DNA from: Bacteroidota bacterium | GTDB lineage: Bacteria; Bacteroidota; Bacteroidia; NORP154 | Assembly: GCA_022572355.1 (NCBI GenBank) | Contig: JACZWC010000020.1 | Location: 1 to 64,000, forward strand | Direction of reading: 5' to 3' | Length of the DNA stretch: 64,000 nt | Shown: positions 46,801-55,357 of the stretch, piece by piece | Numbering within the stretch: the stretch's first letter is position 1 | Layout: each line of letters starts with the position of its first letter | Notes under the pieces: model-generated | Told to the model about the DNA's origin: nothing | Database searches by the model: none | The model's input: only the letters and a program-made list of their open reading frames with translations | Translations under genes and position numbers: made by a program

Positions 46801-47218
46801 ATGTAACGTGTTTGGCCAATTCAAAGATGATGAATACCTGATCTGGAATTGCCGATTTATTATCCAGCTTCAAGACCTCAGAATAGTAAAAATCTAAGTG
46901 GCGTTTGGTGATGGTATTCAAATCATCCTGACCAAATTTGAACAGCCTGAGAAAAGTAATAAAAAGTGCGTAATGTGCTTCATTCCTTTGGTTTTCATCT
47001 ATTTTCTTGTCAAAGAAATCTTCCCAATTTCCATCAGCTATGTTATCGGAATCGTAGAACTGAATTTCCTTGGCGTATTTATTGGCGAATTCGATCAGGT
47101 CCTCCAAACTGCGTTCATCAACGGCCACGTAGCTGGGCAGCAAGGTGTCCAGCAATCGTTGCTTTTGACTGGTTCCGCCTCTTATAAGCGGATTTTTTGA
47201 ATCACAGTTTTTACTCAT
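43805..47218 (-). CDS. eCIS baseplate protein, Afp11-like (gp6/J family)
   Basis: 1137 residues. The N-terminus (LLPSYVAVDERSLEDLIEFANKYAKEIQFYD split by residues) and the C-terminal domain (RAITIDDYEKLILEKFPDTYMVKALD, then CAITHVKNPIYEEIRVKLNVMF and VDISFGGTIHKS) are those of the baseplate J/gp6 family; it clamps the tube to the tail end. An insert at ~300-365 resembles a helix-hairpin-helix element (GIGLVVAQRILDEMPTGGYS), which is unusual in this family. The end is Cys/Asp-rich (CDCEDND, DDCGCD). The start overlaps the gp25 gene stop by four bases (ATGA). Confidence 0.85.
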   Translation of the reverse strand: MSKNCDSKNPLIRGGTSQKQRLLDTLLPSYVAVDERSLEDLIEFANKYAKEIQFYDSDNIADGNWEDFFDKKIDENQRNEAHYALFITFLRLFKFGQDDLNTITKRHLDFYYSEVLKLDNKSAIPDQVFIIFELAKHVTSTKIAEGTKLKAGKDDTGVNVVYETDSEIVINPGKVKELKSLFYNKDDNFRLYSSSVVNSQDGEGGELTTEDKSWVTFGGTDRTEAEVGFALASPILFLAEGDRKVIVVLKFPTESFNNTGDLSTSDLTNALEVVFSGEEKWIEPAATEDTITQIHNRIFSFLNSATTAQEIKDKVQDDPTTGYGDQINDPGIGLVVAQRILDEMPTGGYSSTTELLDIFGFNQDKLNDLIYTFTNNTTYVDVDKRQIVIIRTITKDQEAIVAYDKMILTDPFSTKWPVMKITLDPDQTNNPYIYADLKDLQPEVIDIHVNVIGVKTLVIQNDLAKLNPSKPFQPFGNRPVLGSNFYAGSKEIFQKALLTLNVNLKWQGLPNDFLEFPEGFQQYYEGYVPTFENNKRLNKNFKVEVSILEDKVWIDLDDHRLFKDDDPDNSIPIPADQIIAITSSELQDKVERDTSLETISEFDTTTVKGFLRFRLIDIDFGHKNFQASFTQSVVDAVDQPTGAEFPHEPYTPMLEELSIDYSSVESIQVNGNTGDNDNDDVRVEQFFHVHPFGVAEQDLTKGTIQLLPQFKAIDSDNNLLDAEGALYIGIEDLDLSISRSLSLLLQVAEGSPNPELNKEDIVWSYLDDNEWVKFPNVNIISDGTNDLLKSGVVSFDIPKSATSTNTILTSKLHWIRASVISNSAAISDIIDIKAQAVVASFKDNKNDPNYLKTPLAAESISKLVESNSSVDSVSQLFTSFGGKIIEESSNYYTRVSERLKHKGRAITIDDYEKLILEKFPDTYMVKALDHTQFEGGLNNYSELAPGHVSLIIISNLTNKNAVDPLKPKTSLITLTEIDEYIKAINPPCAITHVKNPIYEEIRVKLNVMFHQGLDKGLYEQQLITDIKKFLAPWAFDGDVDISFGGTIHKSVILNFVEELSYVDFLTCFEMFHSHHTDPNEDIDEAVASTAASILGSAETHMIKVLEAHDDKITECDCEDNDVAEPIVIGSVDDCGCD

Positions 47219-47646
47219 GCTTGTATATTTGTGGCCTCATTCAAGTAATAAGGGAATACCAAGTTTGTTCTCGTGTTCGTTGCGATAATCGTATACTCCA
47301 CCGTGACCTGCAGGATTCCGTTAGCTGTGTCAGGCACTAAGTCAATTTCATGTGTATCTATTCTCGATTCGTGAGCCGTGATAGCCCTCTTCATTCTGTT
47401 GGTGAGAATGGTACTTGTAGTAATATTGATGGGTTCGAATAACAAATCCTCAACATTGGCGCCGTAATCAGGCCTAAGTACCCGTTCCCCCAGAACAGTT
47501 GACAGTAGGATGTGAATGCTCTCCATGATGTCTTGTTCGTCCTCCACCATCTCAACGGAGTTGCTGCCACGTGAGAACTCCACCGGGAATTGCCAGCCTT
47601 TTCCTAAGAAGGAGCCGTTTTCTGCAAGCGTATCATGTTCAGCCAT
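47215..47646 (-). CDS. eCIS baseplate protein, gp25-like (Afp9)
   Basis: 143 residues from the ATG at 47646, with the GPW/gp25 core: KGWQFPVEF, then EDIMESIHILLSTVLGERVLRPDYG with a following helix and a final strand pair. The gp25 protein seeds sheath assembly at the baseplate. The upstream part of the frame is random. The gene ends in the ATGA overlap with the Afp11-like gene. Confidence 0.9.
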   Translation of the reverse strand: MAEHDTLAENGSFLGKGWQFPVEFSRGSNSVEMVEDEQDIMESIHILLSTVLGERVLRPDYGANVEDLLFEPINITTSTILTNRMKRAITAHESRIDTHEIDLVPDTANGILQVTVEYTIIATNTRTNLVFPYYLNEATNIQA

Positions 47647-47660
47647 TGTTCTAAGTCTTT

Positions 47661-47948
47661 TTATCCTATAGTTACCGTTGGTTCTCCTACTGCCGCAGAG
47701 GCCCCGCATATACAAGCATCTCCTGTTCTAACAGCCGGTTTCCCACCAATCATGACTGTTGCACTGCCCGCTAAAATGGGTGTAACTGCATGGGGGGGAG
47801 GGGGGGAGCCCGGATAGGTCATAACGCATGCATGATTGTCGCCCATTACGGCAGCCGGCATACCGCCTATCATGACCGTGGCTTCACCAGGCCCTACAAT
47901 AGTTCCTCCATGATCAGTTGAGTCTCCTACTCTCGCTGCTGCTGCCAT
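47661..47948 (-). CDS. PAAR-domain spike tip (Afp10)
   Basis: 95 residues with repeated PAAR motifs: ARVGDSTDHGG, GGMPAAVMGDNHACV and GGKPAVRTGDACICG. PAAR proteins form the sharp tip on the VgrG spike. It has no extension with an enzyme. A PPPPH segment is encoded by two G7 runs (47792-47806) and is intact. It lies 12 bp upstream of the spike gene in the order of transcription. Confidence 0.9.
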   Translation of the reverse strand: MAAAARVGDSTDHGGTIVGPGEATVMIGGMPAAVMGDNHACVMTYPGSPPPPHAVTPILAGSATVMIGGKPAVRTGDACICGASAAVGEPTVTIG

Positions 47949-47959
47949 TCCTTTATTAA

Positions 47960-49693
47960 TTAATTAATTCCTACGGTAGCACCTTTTATCACTGCTTGTC
48001 CGGCGGAGGATAATTCAGCGCCACTGCTGCCTTCAACCAAAAGTTGGGACGATGCGGTATTGGTAACATTCGTTCCCTCAACAGTCACATCTCCTCCTGC
48101 CGTTATCGTAATATCTCCTGCGCTTTCGATGTTAATCCCATCCGATGTCATTTCTATTTTGTTATCATTTTCGTCTTCCATTACAATGGAACCTTTATCA
48201 TCACTCAATGTTATCTTATTTCCATTGGGCGTTTCTAAGGTTAAACTGATAAGGTCATCGTTGAATATGATCCGCATATTTTCCCGGCTGATAAATCCCT
48301 TCTGTGTGTTATCCTCATCCGCGGTAATAGGGGAGGGTTTGGCACTACTATGCAGCATGCCAAGAATCACCGCATCCCTTGGGTCATCATTTAAAAAACC
48401 CACAATGACCTCGTCAGTGAGTTCAGGCCTGAAAAAGGAACCTCTGCTATCTCCAGCGTCCAAGGTGCTTACCCGTGCCCACACGCCATCATTTTCTGCG
48501 TCGATAATGGGTATCCTCACTTTCACCCGATCTTCACCGTCCGGATCCTCGTGAATATTAGTCACTATTCCTATCTGAAGTCCCTGGATGGCCGGTAATA
48601 AACCTGCGGCCGGTTCATCGATAATGTCTTCATAACGATGGACAAACCAATCCTGTGATAATCCAAATTCAATATGTGTGTACCACCTCTTATTGGGTGA
48701 TACCTGATGAAGGACGGATGATACAAATGCATTTCCATTGAACCGGGTACCAAGTCCGCCCAGTTCAATGATGTCACCGGGTTTTAATTCAGAGGTACCC
48801 AATATCTTTACCTGGCCCATTATTTTGGCCATTCTGCTCCGCAATAATTTGGCATCGGACCAAGCCTTTAGTTCCTGATTGAGTACCCCTCCCGTGTGTT
48901 GCATGGGAAATTCTTCCAATCCTATAACATCTGATAATTTGCTTGCTGTGAAGTCTCCCTGTTCTGTAAAGCTTGGCTCTTCTCCTTCTCCTTCTATTAC
49001 TTCCTGCTTGGCATAGTCCCAGGATATACTCTTTGAGGCAGCGTACTGATCCCGTGCATCCATGCCCCCCTGGAATTCCAAAATATCCCCGTCAGAAGTG
49101 TTGAATAATTTCCGCTTGGGTTCCTGCCCAAAGTCGGGTTTCTTAACTGTGATTTTACCATCATCAACAAAAACGAGTTTTCCATTTACATCGGCTCTGG
49201 AAACAATAAAATCCCAATCCGTAACAAAATACTGTACCAGTTCATTGTGCTCTAATTCAGTGGCCTCAATGTCATTTTCGATATCGCTGTAATCACCTAA
49301 GATTTCTTCGATAATATCACTGTCTTTGGACTTACTGAAATATTTATTCTTTCTACCTATTGTTGTTTTTACACTGATATCCTTCAGGTCAATAATGAGT
49401 TGGAATGGTTCATCCGTCTTGGCTCTAATGTTGTGTTTTATGATAATGCCCTTGAAAATAGTTTCCTCAATGCTATTATAACCAGCCCGTATTTCCACTT
49501 CATTACCCGGAAGAAAAAGGTCCCCAGCGCTTAATTCAAAATCTCCAAGAACTCTACTACCATCAATAAGGGCAATTTGAGCGGTGGGGATCTTGTTGAC
49601 GGACTTTACAACATACATAGACCTAATCCCAATTTCCTGGCTTAATGGAGTTCCATCTACTAAAATTGTGAACGTAGCTAAATGTGCGGCCAT
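47960..49693 (-). CDS. eCIS spike protein, VgrG-like (Afp8)
   Basis: 577 residues. The N-terminal part (GNEVEIRAGYNSIEETIFKGIIIKH) matches gp27, the central part (HEDPDGEDRVKVRIPIIDAEN, DEVIVGFLNDDPRDAVILG) the OB-fold of gp5, and the Thr/Gly-rich end (GDITITAGGDVTVEGT) the triple beta-helix. It punctures the target envelope. Together with the PAAR tip it completes the spike. Confidence 0.95.
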   Translation of the reverse strand: MAAHLATFTILVDGTPLSQEIGIRSMYVVKSVNKIPTAQIALIDGSRVLGDFELSAGDLFLPGNEVEIRAGYNSIEETIFKGIIIKHNIRAKTDEPFQLIIDLKDISVKTTIGRKNKYFSKSKDSDIIEEILGDYSDIENDIEATELEHNELVQYFVTDWDFIVSRADVNGKLVFVDDGKITVKKPDFGQEPKRKLFNTSDGDILEFQGGMDARDQYAASKSISWDYAKQEVIEGEGEEPSFTEQGDFTASKLSDVIGLEEFPMQHTGGVLNQELKAWSDAKLLRSRMAKIMGQVKILGTSELKPGDIIELGGLGTRFNGNAFVSSVLHQVSPNKRWYTHIEFGLSQDWFVHRYEDIIDEPAAGLLPAIQGLQIGIVTNIHEDPDGEDRVKVRIPIIDAENDGVWARVSTLDAGDSRGSFFRPELTDEVIVGFLNDDPRDAVILGMLHSSAKPSPITADEDNTQKGFISRENMRIIFNDDLISLTLETPNGNKITLSDDKGSIVMEDENDNKIEMTSDGINIESAGDITITAGGDVTVEGTNVTNTASSQLLVEGSSGAELSSAGQAVIKGATVGIN

Positions 49694-49700
49694 TCCCTGA

Positions 49701-50510
49701 TTATTGATTTTTCTTATTTATAGGAGGTAATACCAGTTTTTCTCCAATGCCTACACCCCGAAAGTTTTTCAAGTTATTGATCCGCGCTATTTCCAGATAG
49801 AGGGATGGGTCTCCATAAGTTCTATCGGCCAGAAGAGGTATGCTGTCACCTGATTTAAATCGAACTATATGGGAGAGGTCAGGCGAACTTGTACCCGGTT
49901 CCTTTGCTTGGGTTTTTCTTGACTTTGCCTCCTCAAAACTTGCTGTAATCGTAGCCCTTATGGCAATGCCTGCATTGTTAAACAGCTTGTAATTTACCGT
50001 AGCACTTGAAAGCACTCCTTTAAATTCATAAGTACCCCAATTGATCTGAAGGAAGTTGGGCATATGGGTGTCGCCCTGAACTTCTCCTGTTATCTCTAAA
50101 AACTTCTGAATCGCCTCTTCTACTCCTACTGGTTTTGCTTTTCCTGTTAAATTATTGTTGCCTTTAAATATTAAATCGATCGCGTCGTAATCCTTACCTG
50201 GTGTGGTCTTAAGTCCGCTAATCTTACTGCCATCTATGCTGGCTTTGCTGGTTGGAGATGCTCCCGTTGCATCAAATAAGAACTCAAAAGAGGCAGTATC
50301 AGACTTAAGTTGTCTAAACTCTAAGCCTTTGGTGTTGGGATCTGTTCCCTCTGGCGGCAGCCATTGTGCTTTAAATTCTTTACTATAAGTGGTAGGATTG
50401 TACATAACGGTAAAGGAGCCTGTGCCATTTTTGAATTCAACATCCGAAAAAGCGCTTATCCTAAGCTTTTCCAGACCTCCTTGTATATTGAGTAAATCCG
50501 CCAGGCTCAC
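49701..50510 (-). CDS. eCIS adaptor with LysM domain (Afp7)
   Basis: 269 residues, GTG start at 50510 that overlaps the stop of the small DUF5908 gene by one base. N-terminal beta-rich domain (GTGSFTVMYNPTTYSKEF) and C-terminal LysM domain (VRFKSGDSIPLLADRTYGDPS... LVLPPINK). This is the gp53-like adaptor that links spike hub and tube. Confidence 0.9.
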   Translation of the reverse strand: MSLADLLNIQGGLEKLRISAFSDVEFKNGTGSFTVMYNPTTYSKEFKAQWLPPEGTDPNTKGLEFRQLKSDTASFEFLFDATGASPTSKASIDGSKISGLKTTPGKDYDAIDLIFKGNNNLTGKAKPVGVEEAIQKFLEITGEVQGDTHMPNFLQINWGTYEFKGVLSSATVNYKLFNNAGIAIRATITASFEEAKSRKTQAKEPGTSSPDLSHIVRFKSGDSIPLLADRTYGDPSLYLEIARINNLKNFRGVGIGEKLVLPPINKKNQ

Positions 50511-50677
50511 TATCGTTCTTTTTTATTGTTTATTAATATTGCCATTTGTTCTAATGCATCTGCCACAGCCTTCTCTGAAGCCGGTTTCGTCGAACTTTCA
50601 GATGTAGGACTAGCGGGTGTCTCGTTGGCAGCGCTAACTACCGCCCTGATGATTAACTCCTTTATCTCTACCGGCAT
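50510..50677 (-). CDS. DUF5908 family small protein (Afp6 position)
   Basis: A 55-residue protein. The start MPVEIKELIIRAVV is the signature of DUF5908, a small family found in eCIS loci. The rest is Ser/Thr/Pro-rich, then a helix (VADALEQMAIL) and a basic tail. Stop TAG overlaps the GTG start of the LysM gene by one base. Its role in the particle is unknown. It is 4 bp downstream of the second tube gene. Confidence 0.85.
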   Translation of the reverse strand: MPVEIKELIIRAVVSAANETPASPTSESSTKPASEKAVADALEQMAILINNKKER

Positions 50678-50681
50678 ATTT

Positions 50682-51155
50682 TTATATTAATGAATCCAAA
50701 TCCAATGCGTCTATCCTTTTGTAATACTGATATGACAATTCAATTGACTCTATTACAATGGAACTGTCCTGTGCATTCAGTCCCTCAAAACTCCACTTAA
50801 CTGGCCAGGCATTTACAAAATTCCATGCTTGAATTGGGAGGTGCAGGTCATTCAGCAAAATAACCGTTGCATCGCCCGGTTCGAATTGAAACCCTTCAAC
50901 TGCATCCTTGAATTGTCGGGATAGTTGAGAATTAAATAAAAGGCCCCTTTTTAGCACCAGATTCTGATAGGAAACCGGGTTAGGGAGGCGGTGAGCGAAA
51001 CGATTTTCACCACCCTCCCTGTATTCTTCGATTCCTATTTCCGTGTTGAGACCGGAGATTTCCTGAAAGCCTATATCCGGTACGCCGAAAGTGCTGAAAA
51101 TCCCTTCAAACCTTACCAGGAAGTGAAACCCAACCGGTGGATAGTACAGCGCCAT
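50682..51155 (-). CDS. eCIS inner tube protein, second copy (Afp5-like)
   Basis: 157 residues, T4 gp19-like tube family: GFHFLVRFEG, then FQEISGLNTEIGIEEYREGG, LVLKRGLLFNSQ and WNFVNAWPVKW. Differs from the main tube protein by length and end, as the Afp5 class does; it probably forms the first ring between spike and tube. It starts 15 bp after the stop of the main tube gene. Confidence 0.9.
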   Translation of the reverse strand: MALYYPPVGFHFLVRFEGIFSTFGVPDIGFQEISGLNTEIGIEEYREGGENRFAHRLPNPVSYQNLVLKRGLLFNSQLSRQFKDAVEGFQFEPGDATVILLNDLHLPIQAWNFVNAWPVKWSFEGLNAQDSSIVIESIELSYQYYKRIDALDLDSLI

Positions 51156-51170
51156 ATTCTACGTTTAATA

Positions 51171-51605
51171 TTACACCGTTTCAATGGTCAGGCCTTCATG
51201 AGCAAGGGTAATTGATTCTATTGCAACTTCGTTGCCCGTTGAATTTAATGAGGGCCCTTCAACTTTAGTAGGCCAAGCGTCATTGATCTTCCATACCATC
51301 AATGGGTCGCCATCCTCGTTGAGCAAGCTAACCGTGATTGTCCGTCTCTCTATCTTGCTCATCCTTACGGTATTGAGCCATATAAAGAACTCATTATCGT
51401 CTACGAATATCCCCCTTTTGCAAACGACATCATCGAATTGGGGTATTCCGGGCATTTTGGTCACTTGAAAATCACCTGCATCACTTGACCTATATTCAAT
51501 AGGTTGCAGGGTTACATTCAAACCGGAGACTTCAGTGAATCCGATTCTGGTTCCTTGCCATTCAACTTGAAAGCGAAAGGTGGAAACTGGATAATTAATT
51601 GCCAT
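51171..51605 (-). CDS. eCIS main inner tube protein (Afp1-like)
   Basis: 144 residues. YPVSTFRFQVEW, FTEVSGLNVTLQPIEYR, DVVCKRGIFVDDN and VWKINDAWPTKVEG are the strands and loop motifs of the gp19 tube family. It stacks in rings to form the tube that carries cargo. It follows the sheath gene after 36 bp, the usual order. Confidence 0.9.
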   Translation of the reverse strand: MAINYPVSTFRFQVEWQGTRIGFTEVSGLNVTLQPIEYRSSDAGDFQVTKMPGIPQFDDVVCKRGIFVDDNEFFIWLNTVRMSKIERRTITVSLLNEDGDPLMVWKINDAWPTKVEGPSLNSTGNEVAIESITLAHEGLTIETV

Positions 51606-51641
51606 AACTATATGATTTTAAAATTGTTAAACATTCTGTTT

Positions 51642-53072
51642 TTAGGATTGCTGTAATTTGTGAGAGAACTTCAGAACGATGAATTCTGCTGGTCGTACAG
51701 CGGCCAATCCTATTTCCACATTCATTATTCCATTTAATATATCCTGCGGGGTCATGGTAATTCCCAATCCCACATTTACAAAGAAGGCGTCCTCTGGTTT
51801 TCCTCCAGCAAGGGCTCCATCTCTCCACAGGGTGGTCAGGAAATTCTCGATCATCGTTTTTACTCTCAACCAAGTGTTAGCGTCATTTGGTTCGAATACG
51901 ACGAACTCCGTTGCTTTTTTAGTAGATTCCTCTACAAAAATATAGAGCCTTCTTACTGGTACGTAACGCCACTCATTGTCATTGCCTGCCAATGTCCGGG
52001 CACCCCATACCAAGGTTCCTTTTCCAGCGAAAGCCCTGATGGCATTGATGGATTTGCCACTGGTGGCATCGACGTTAAGGTCTGCCTGATCCTCCCTGGT
52101 TATCTGGGTATTGGGTCCGAGGATATTTGACACCGTCACATTAGCAGGTGCTTTCCAAACCCCTCTGTTACGGTCTACCCTGGCATATATCCCTGCAACG
52201 GAACTGCTCGGAGGCAAGGTAACCGTAAGCTTGTTGATCTCAGCCAGAATTTGGTTGTACAACTCCAGATTGGGAACCCCTCCCGTTTCAAAGGTTCCAT
52301 CTTTTATTTCATCCAAACTGGCATTGAGATAGTCGGTTGCACCTGTTGATCCGTCAAGTACATGATTGGTAATGTCCACATCTTCATCATCATACTCAAA
52401 GTTGATAAGTGTTTTAATGTTGGGATAATAAGCGGCCCCGTATTTAAGATTTCCGAGTGTTTCATTCCTGAAATCATTAGCATCAGCAGTTATATCACCC
52501 GTATCCTGTACATCCATGATGGTGAAGCGATCCTGCAGCGTGTTGCACTGTTTTAACGCTTTGTCCATTACTGCAATTTGATTGGCTGTAGTAAGATTGA
52601 CCGCTTCCGGCATGACGAGCAACGTAGGTTCGTCTTCTTTGGCAATGGCATCAAGCCCGGTTTCTAAATCAGTCTTTAAATTAGAATTACTCGGAAAAAC
52701 ACCGCCAGTACCTGCGGTATCGACAGAGACAATCCAGCAAGGCCCTCCTCCATTCGCAAAATACATACGCAATGCATAATTCAAAATAGAGTCAGAAGGA
52801 GTTGTTAGTTTTGCTGTAACCACCCTAACAGGCCCAGAGTCATCTATGTCGATGTCAATGCCCGTCTCCTTTTCGGGTCCTCCAAATAATTCTACAAATT
52901 CGGGATAGGATCTGATTCTGGTTGGTATATCGACCAAGCTTTCACCATCCTTCTCAGCTTTCTCCGTATAGCCAATAAAAGCTGGAATAGCTGTTGCTAC
53001 TGCTGCTACTGATGCCGGTAGAGTCCGAATTTCTCGTACGTATACACCAGGCGTTTTTAAATCGTGTGCCAT
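51642..53072 (-). CDS. eCIS contractile sheath protein (Afp2/3/4-like)
   Basis: 476 residues; N-terminus LKTPGVYVREIRTLPASVAAVATAIPAFIGYT split by normal residues is the sheath signature, and the C-terminal domain (VWGARTLAGNDNEWRYVPVRRLYIFVEES, then RVKTMIENFLTTLWRDGALAG) is the conserved sheath core. Only one sheath gene is present, whereas Afp and PVC have two or three. The gene follows a 366-residue unassigned protein after 60 bp. Confidence 0.95.
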   Translation of the reverse strand: MAHDLKTPGVYVREIRTLPASVAAVATAIPAFIGYTEKAEKDGESLVDIPTRIRSYPEFVELFGGPEKETGIDIDIDDSGPVRVVTAKLTTPSDSILNYALRMYFANGGGPCWIVSVDTAGTGGVFPSNSNLKTDLETGLDAIAKEDEPTLLVMPEAVNLTTANQIAVMDKALKQCNTLQDRFTIMDVQDTGDITADANDFRNETLGNLKYGAAYYPNIKTLINFEYDDEDVDITNHVLDGSTGATDYLNASLDEIKDGTFETGGVPNLELYNQILAEINKLTVTLPPSSSVAGIYARVDRNRGVWKAPANVTVSNILGPNTQITREDQADLNVDATSGKSINAIRAFAGKGTLVWGARTLAGNDNEWRYVPVRRLYIFVEESTKKATEFVVFEPNDANTWLRVKTMIENFLTTLWRDGALAGGKPEDAFFVNVGLGITMTPQDILNGIMNVEIGLAAVRPAEFIVLKFSHKLQQS

Positions 53073-53132
53073 AGTTTTTGTTTTTAAGTTTTAATAATTG
53101 ATGTTAATTTGGATTCAATCTGTTTATTCATT

Positions 53133-54233
53133 TTATATATATATATAAATCTCAGCTTGCTGGCCGCTTGGCCCATCACGCGGAGGATTGGGTAAATTCT
53201 CTATTAATGTTTTATTATTCTTGCCTTGTAATTCGAGTCTAAGCTTAGCTGTCTCAAAGAATGGAATATTCGTTTGATCAGAAGTAAATATGGCAGTTTC
53301 AAAACCGTTTATGGTTGTGTTTTCACCTTTACTGAAATCGTATTCTTCGTAAGGACTGCCTGAAACCGGGTCGTTACTCTTATCCTTAATTTTTAGATCA
53401 TCAACATCCACTATGGGAGTTCCCTCAGGGGTTTTGGTTTTAACCACCACATGATATTTCCACTGGGTTTCTTTTCTGATGAATTCCATATCGTACTCAT
53501 CAGCTATACCATATAAATTACCGGCCAGGTATTCCACTTCTAAGAGGCCAAAAATTCTTTGTCTTGCGAGTTCAGTATCGATATAGATCACCTCCGTTTT
53601 GGGAGCCTGAGTATTGTCGCTGTATTCAAAAGTGTACATTCCTTTGGGCAGGAATTTGAAGTCGATGGGTTGTTTATAAGCACCTTCCTGATCTGGCTTG
53701 ACGGTGATTGGGAAATTGATATCTGGTAATCCATTCTTGCCGGGAATGGTTACCAATACCCCGTTCTTATCCGTAACCTTCAAGGTTCCAATGTGAGTCG
53801 ATGGATCTGCCGCTGTGATGGGAAACAAATAGGTGAAAATCTTTGGCCTTAGGAAGTCTATATTTGAATACACCAGTGATCTGGTTGTTCCGTTGTTTTT
53901 AAAGTACAGTATCTTGTCTTTTGAATAGCTGACAGCACCTACATCCAAATCGGTGATATTGAGAAACTCTGCATTATTGGATAAAAACAGGGCAAAAGTG
54001 AATGTCACGTTGGAATTTAGGTCTATAAGTGGTGTGCCTCCTCCAGTGTTGTTGTCGATGGCTTTATAGGCTATTTTAAATCCGTTGTCTGTTTGCTTAA
54101 ACAGCATCTTTCCTCCTTTGATTAGTTGCTTACATTCTTTAGTAGGAAGAATCTTAACATCCCTGCTGATTCCACTTTCATAGAAATTGTGCTTGACATT
54201 CACGTTGAACAACTTTTCGAAAAGCAGGACCAT
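53133..54233 (-). CDS. Unassigned eCIS protein between cap and sheath
   Basis: 366 residues, beta-rich, no signal peptide; no motif recognised. The C-terminal part looks like an Ig-like fold (WKYHVVVKTKTPEGTPI, then KLRLELQGKNNKTLIENLP). Its place between the cap (DUF4255) and sheath genes is where some Bacteroidota eCIS encode a cap adaptor, so this is my best guess. The start lies 6 bp after the stop of the cap gene; the stop is followed by 60 bp with a TATATATATA run. Confidence 0.7.
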   Translation of the reverse strand: MVLLFEKLFNVNVKHNFYESGISRDVKILPTKECKQLIKGGKMLFKQTDNGFKIAYKAIDNNTGGGTPLIDLNSNVTFTFALFLSNNAEFLNITDLDVGAVSYSKDKILYFKNNGTTRSLVYSNIDFLRPKIFTYLFPITAADPSTHIGTLKVTDKNGVLVTIPGKNGLPDINFPITVKPDQEGAYKQPIDFKFLPKGMYTFEYSDNTQAPKTEVIYIDTELARQRIFGLLEVEYLAGNLYGIADEYDMEFIRKETQWKYHVVVKTKTPEGTPIVDVDDLKIKDKSNDPVSGSPYEEYDFSKGENTTINGFETAIFTSDQTNIPFFETAKLRLELQGKNNKTLIENLPNPPRDGPSGQQAEIYIYI

Positions 54234-54239
54234 TTATCT

Positions 54240-54857
54240 TTATTGATTATTTGTAGTTGCAATATCCAAGGATCCGAGTACAGGTTGTTTATCCTGAATC
54301 AGTTTCTCCTGGAATTTCAGCAGACGAACCTTATATAAAACTGATGGTAAATACTCGGCACCAATGGCTGACCAGAAATTGTACATCTGCTCAAAGGAAA
54401 AGGAGTACAGTTCTACTACCAGTTTTTGAATGTCAGGGTCGATGCTTGCCATCAATGGTGAATTGTCTTGGGTAAATACATACTTAGCCTGAAGGAAAGA
54501 AATGACCCGTGACAATTGTTTCAATCCTTCTTTATAATCACTTTCACTGGTATTCTCTCCTGGTTTGACCCACCTTGCGGCAATGAGAACATAAATGTTG
54601 AGTTTGATCTCAGGATTATAATGCTCGGTTTCGCCATTACCATTGAGGAATGCTGTTTTCTGCTCCCTGAATACCCTCTCCTCTTCAATATTGATTAGCG
54701 ATAGCCCTAAAGTCTTATTCGGAATGGCCCATTTACCATCTTCTCCAGCCACATTTGATAAAACAATAATGTCATCCTCTTCGGCTTCTTTACCAGCTTT
54801 AAGGTTGAGATAAATATTGATCTCCCTTTTGAGAATTTCTAACGCAGTATTTAACAT
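54240..54857 (-). CDS. eCIS cap / tail terminator (DUF4255, Afp16 N-terminal type)
   Basis: 205 residues; LNTALEILKREINIYLNLKAG start, then the strand pair with ALGLSLINIEEE and LNIYVLIAARW, and the helix YKEGLKQLSRVISFLQ fit the Pvc16 N-terminal family, which closes the end of the tube. It is the first gene of the operon, with 500 bp of intergenic sequence upstream that must hold the promoter. Confidence 0.85.
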   Translation of the reverse strand: MLNTALEILKREINIYLNLKAGKEAEEDDIIVLSNVAGEDGKWAIPNKTLGLSLINIEEERVFREQKTAFLNGNGETEHYNPEIKLNIYVLIAARWVKPGENTSESDYKEGLKQLSRVISFLQAKYVFTQDNSPLMASIDPDIQKLVVELYSFSFEQMYNFWSAIGAEYLPSVLYKVRLLKFQEKLIQDKQPVLGSLDIATTNNQ

Positions 54858-55357
54858 ACTATATTCATTTTCAACACCGGGACTCTCATTTTATCCACAC
54901 ATTTAAATTGATTCACTATCTAATTTTGTAAATTCTGCCAAGGTTAAATTCGCATCTTCACTTTTAAAAACGATCTAAATTTTACCCTATAGTTTTGCAT
55001 TCTCAAGGACAGTTGAGTCTGGACATTCTCACAAAAAATAATAGATAGGTAATACAAATTACCTGAATATCAGCGCCTTAAGTGAAGTTGTATGAGGTTG
55101 GATTTGACAGTAATCCAGATAATAAACAAGGGTCATGCAATCGATTGTCAAATTGAAATGGATATCTGGGTATTGGCTGATTATTAATGGATGGTGTGAA
55201 AGTTAAATAGTTGAATTATGGTCAAGTGATTGCTATAGAGCCAGATGCAGCTTTTTGAATAGGCATTTTTTTAAAAATGCGATGACAAACTGTCCTTTAC
55301 CATAGTTTAACAATAAGTGACATTTAAAACATATTTAATGTAAGGTATTCATAGAAC
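54858..55357. other. Divergent intergenic region (eCIS and glycosyltransferase promoters)
   Basis: 500 bp between the first eCIS gene (minus) and the first glycosyltransferase gene (plus). It is AT-rich and without frames. I find no clear TAnnTTTG box in either direction. Both clusters must be started from here, so it is the control region of the locus. Confidence 0.6.

Noticed and set aside
47790..47806. Two G7 runs in the PAAR gene
   Set aside because: The reading frame is intact and encodes a Pro run; runs are shorter than the split-gene tract and cause no break.
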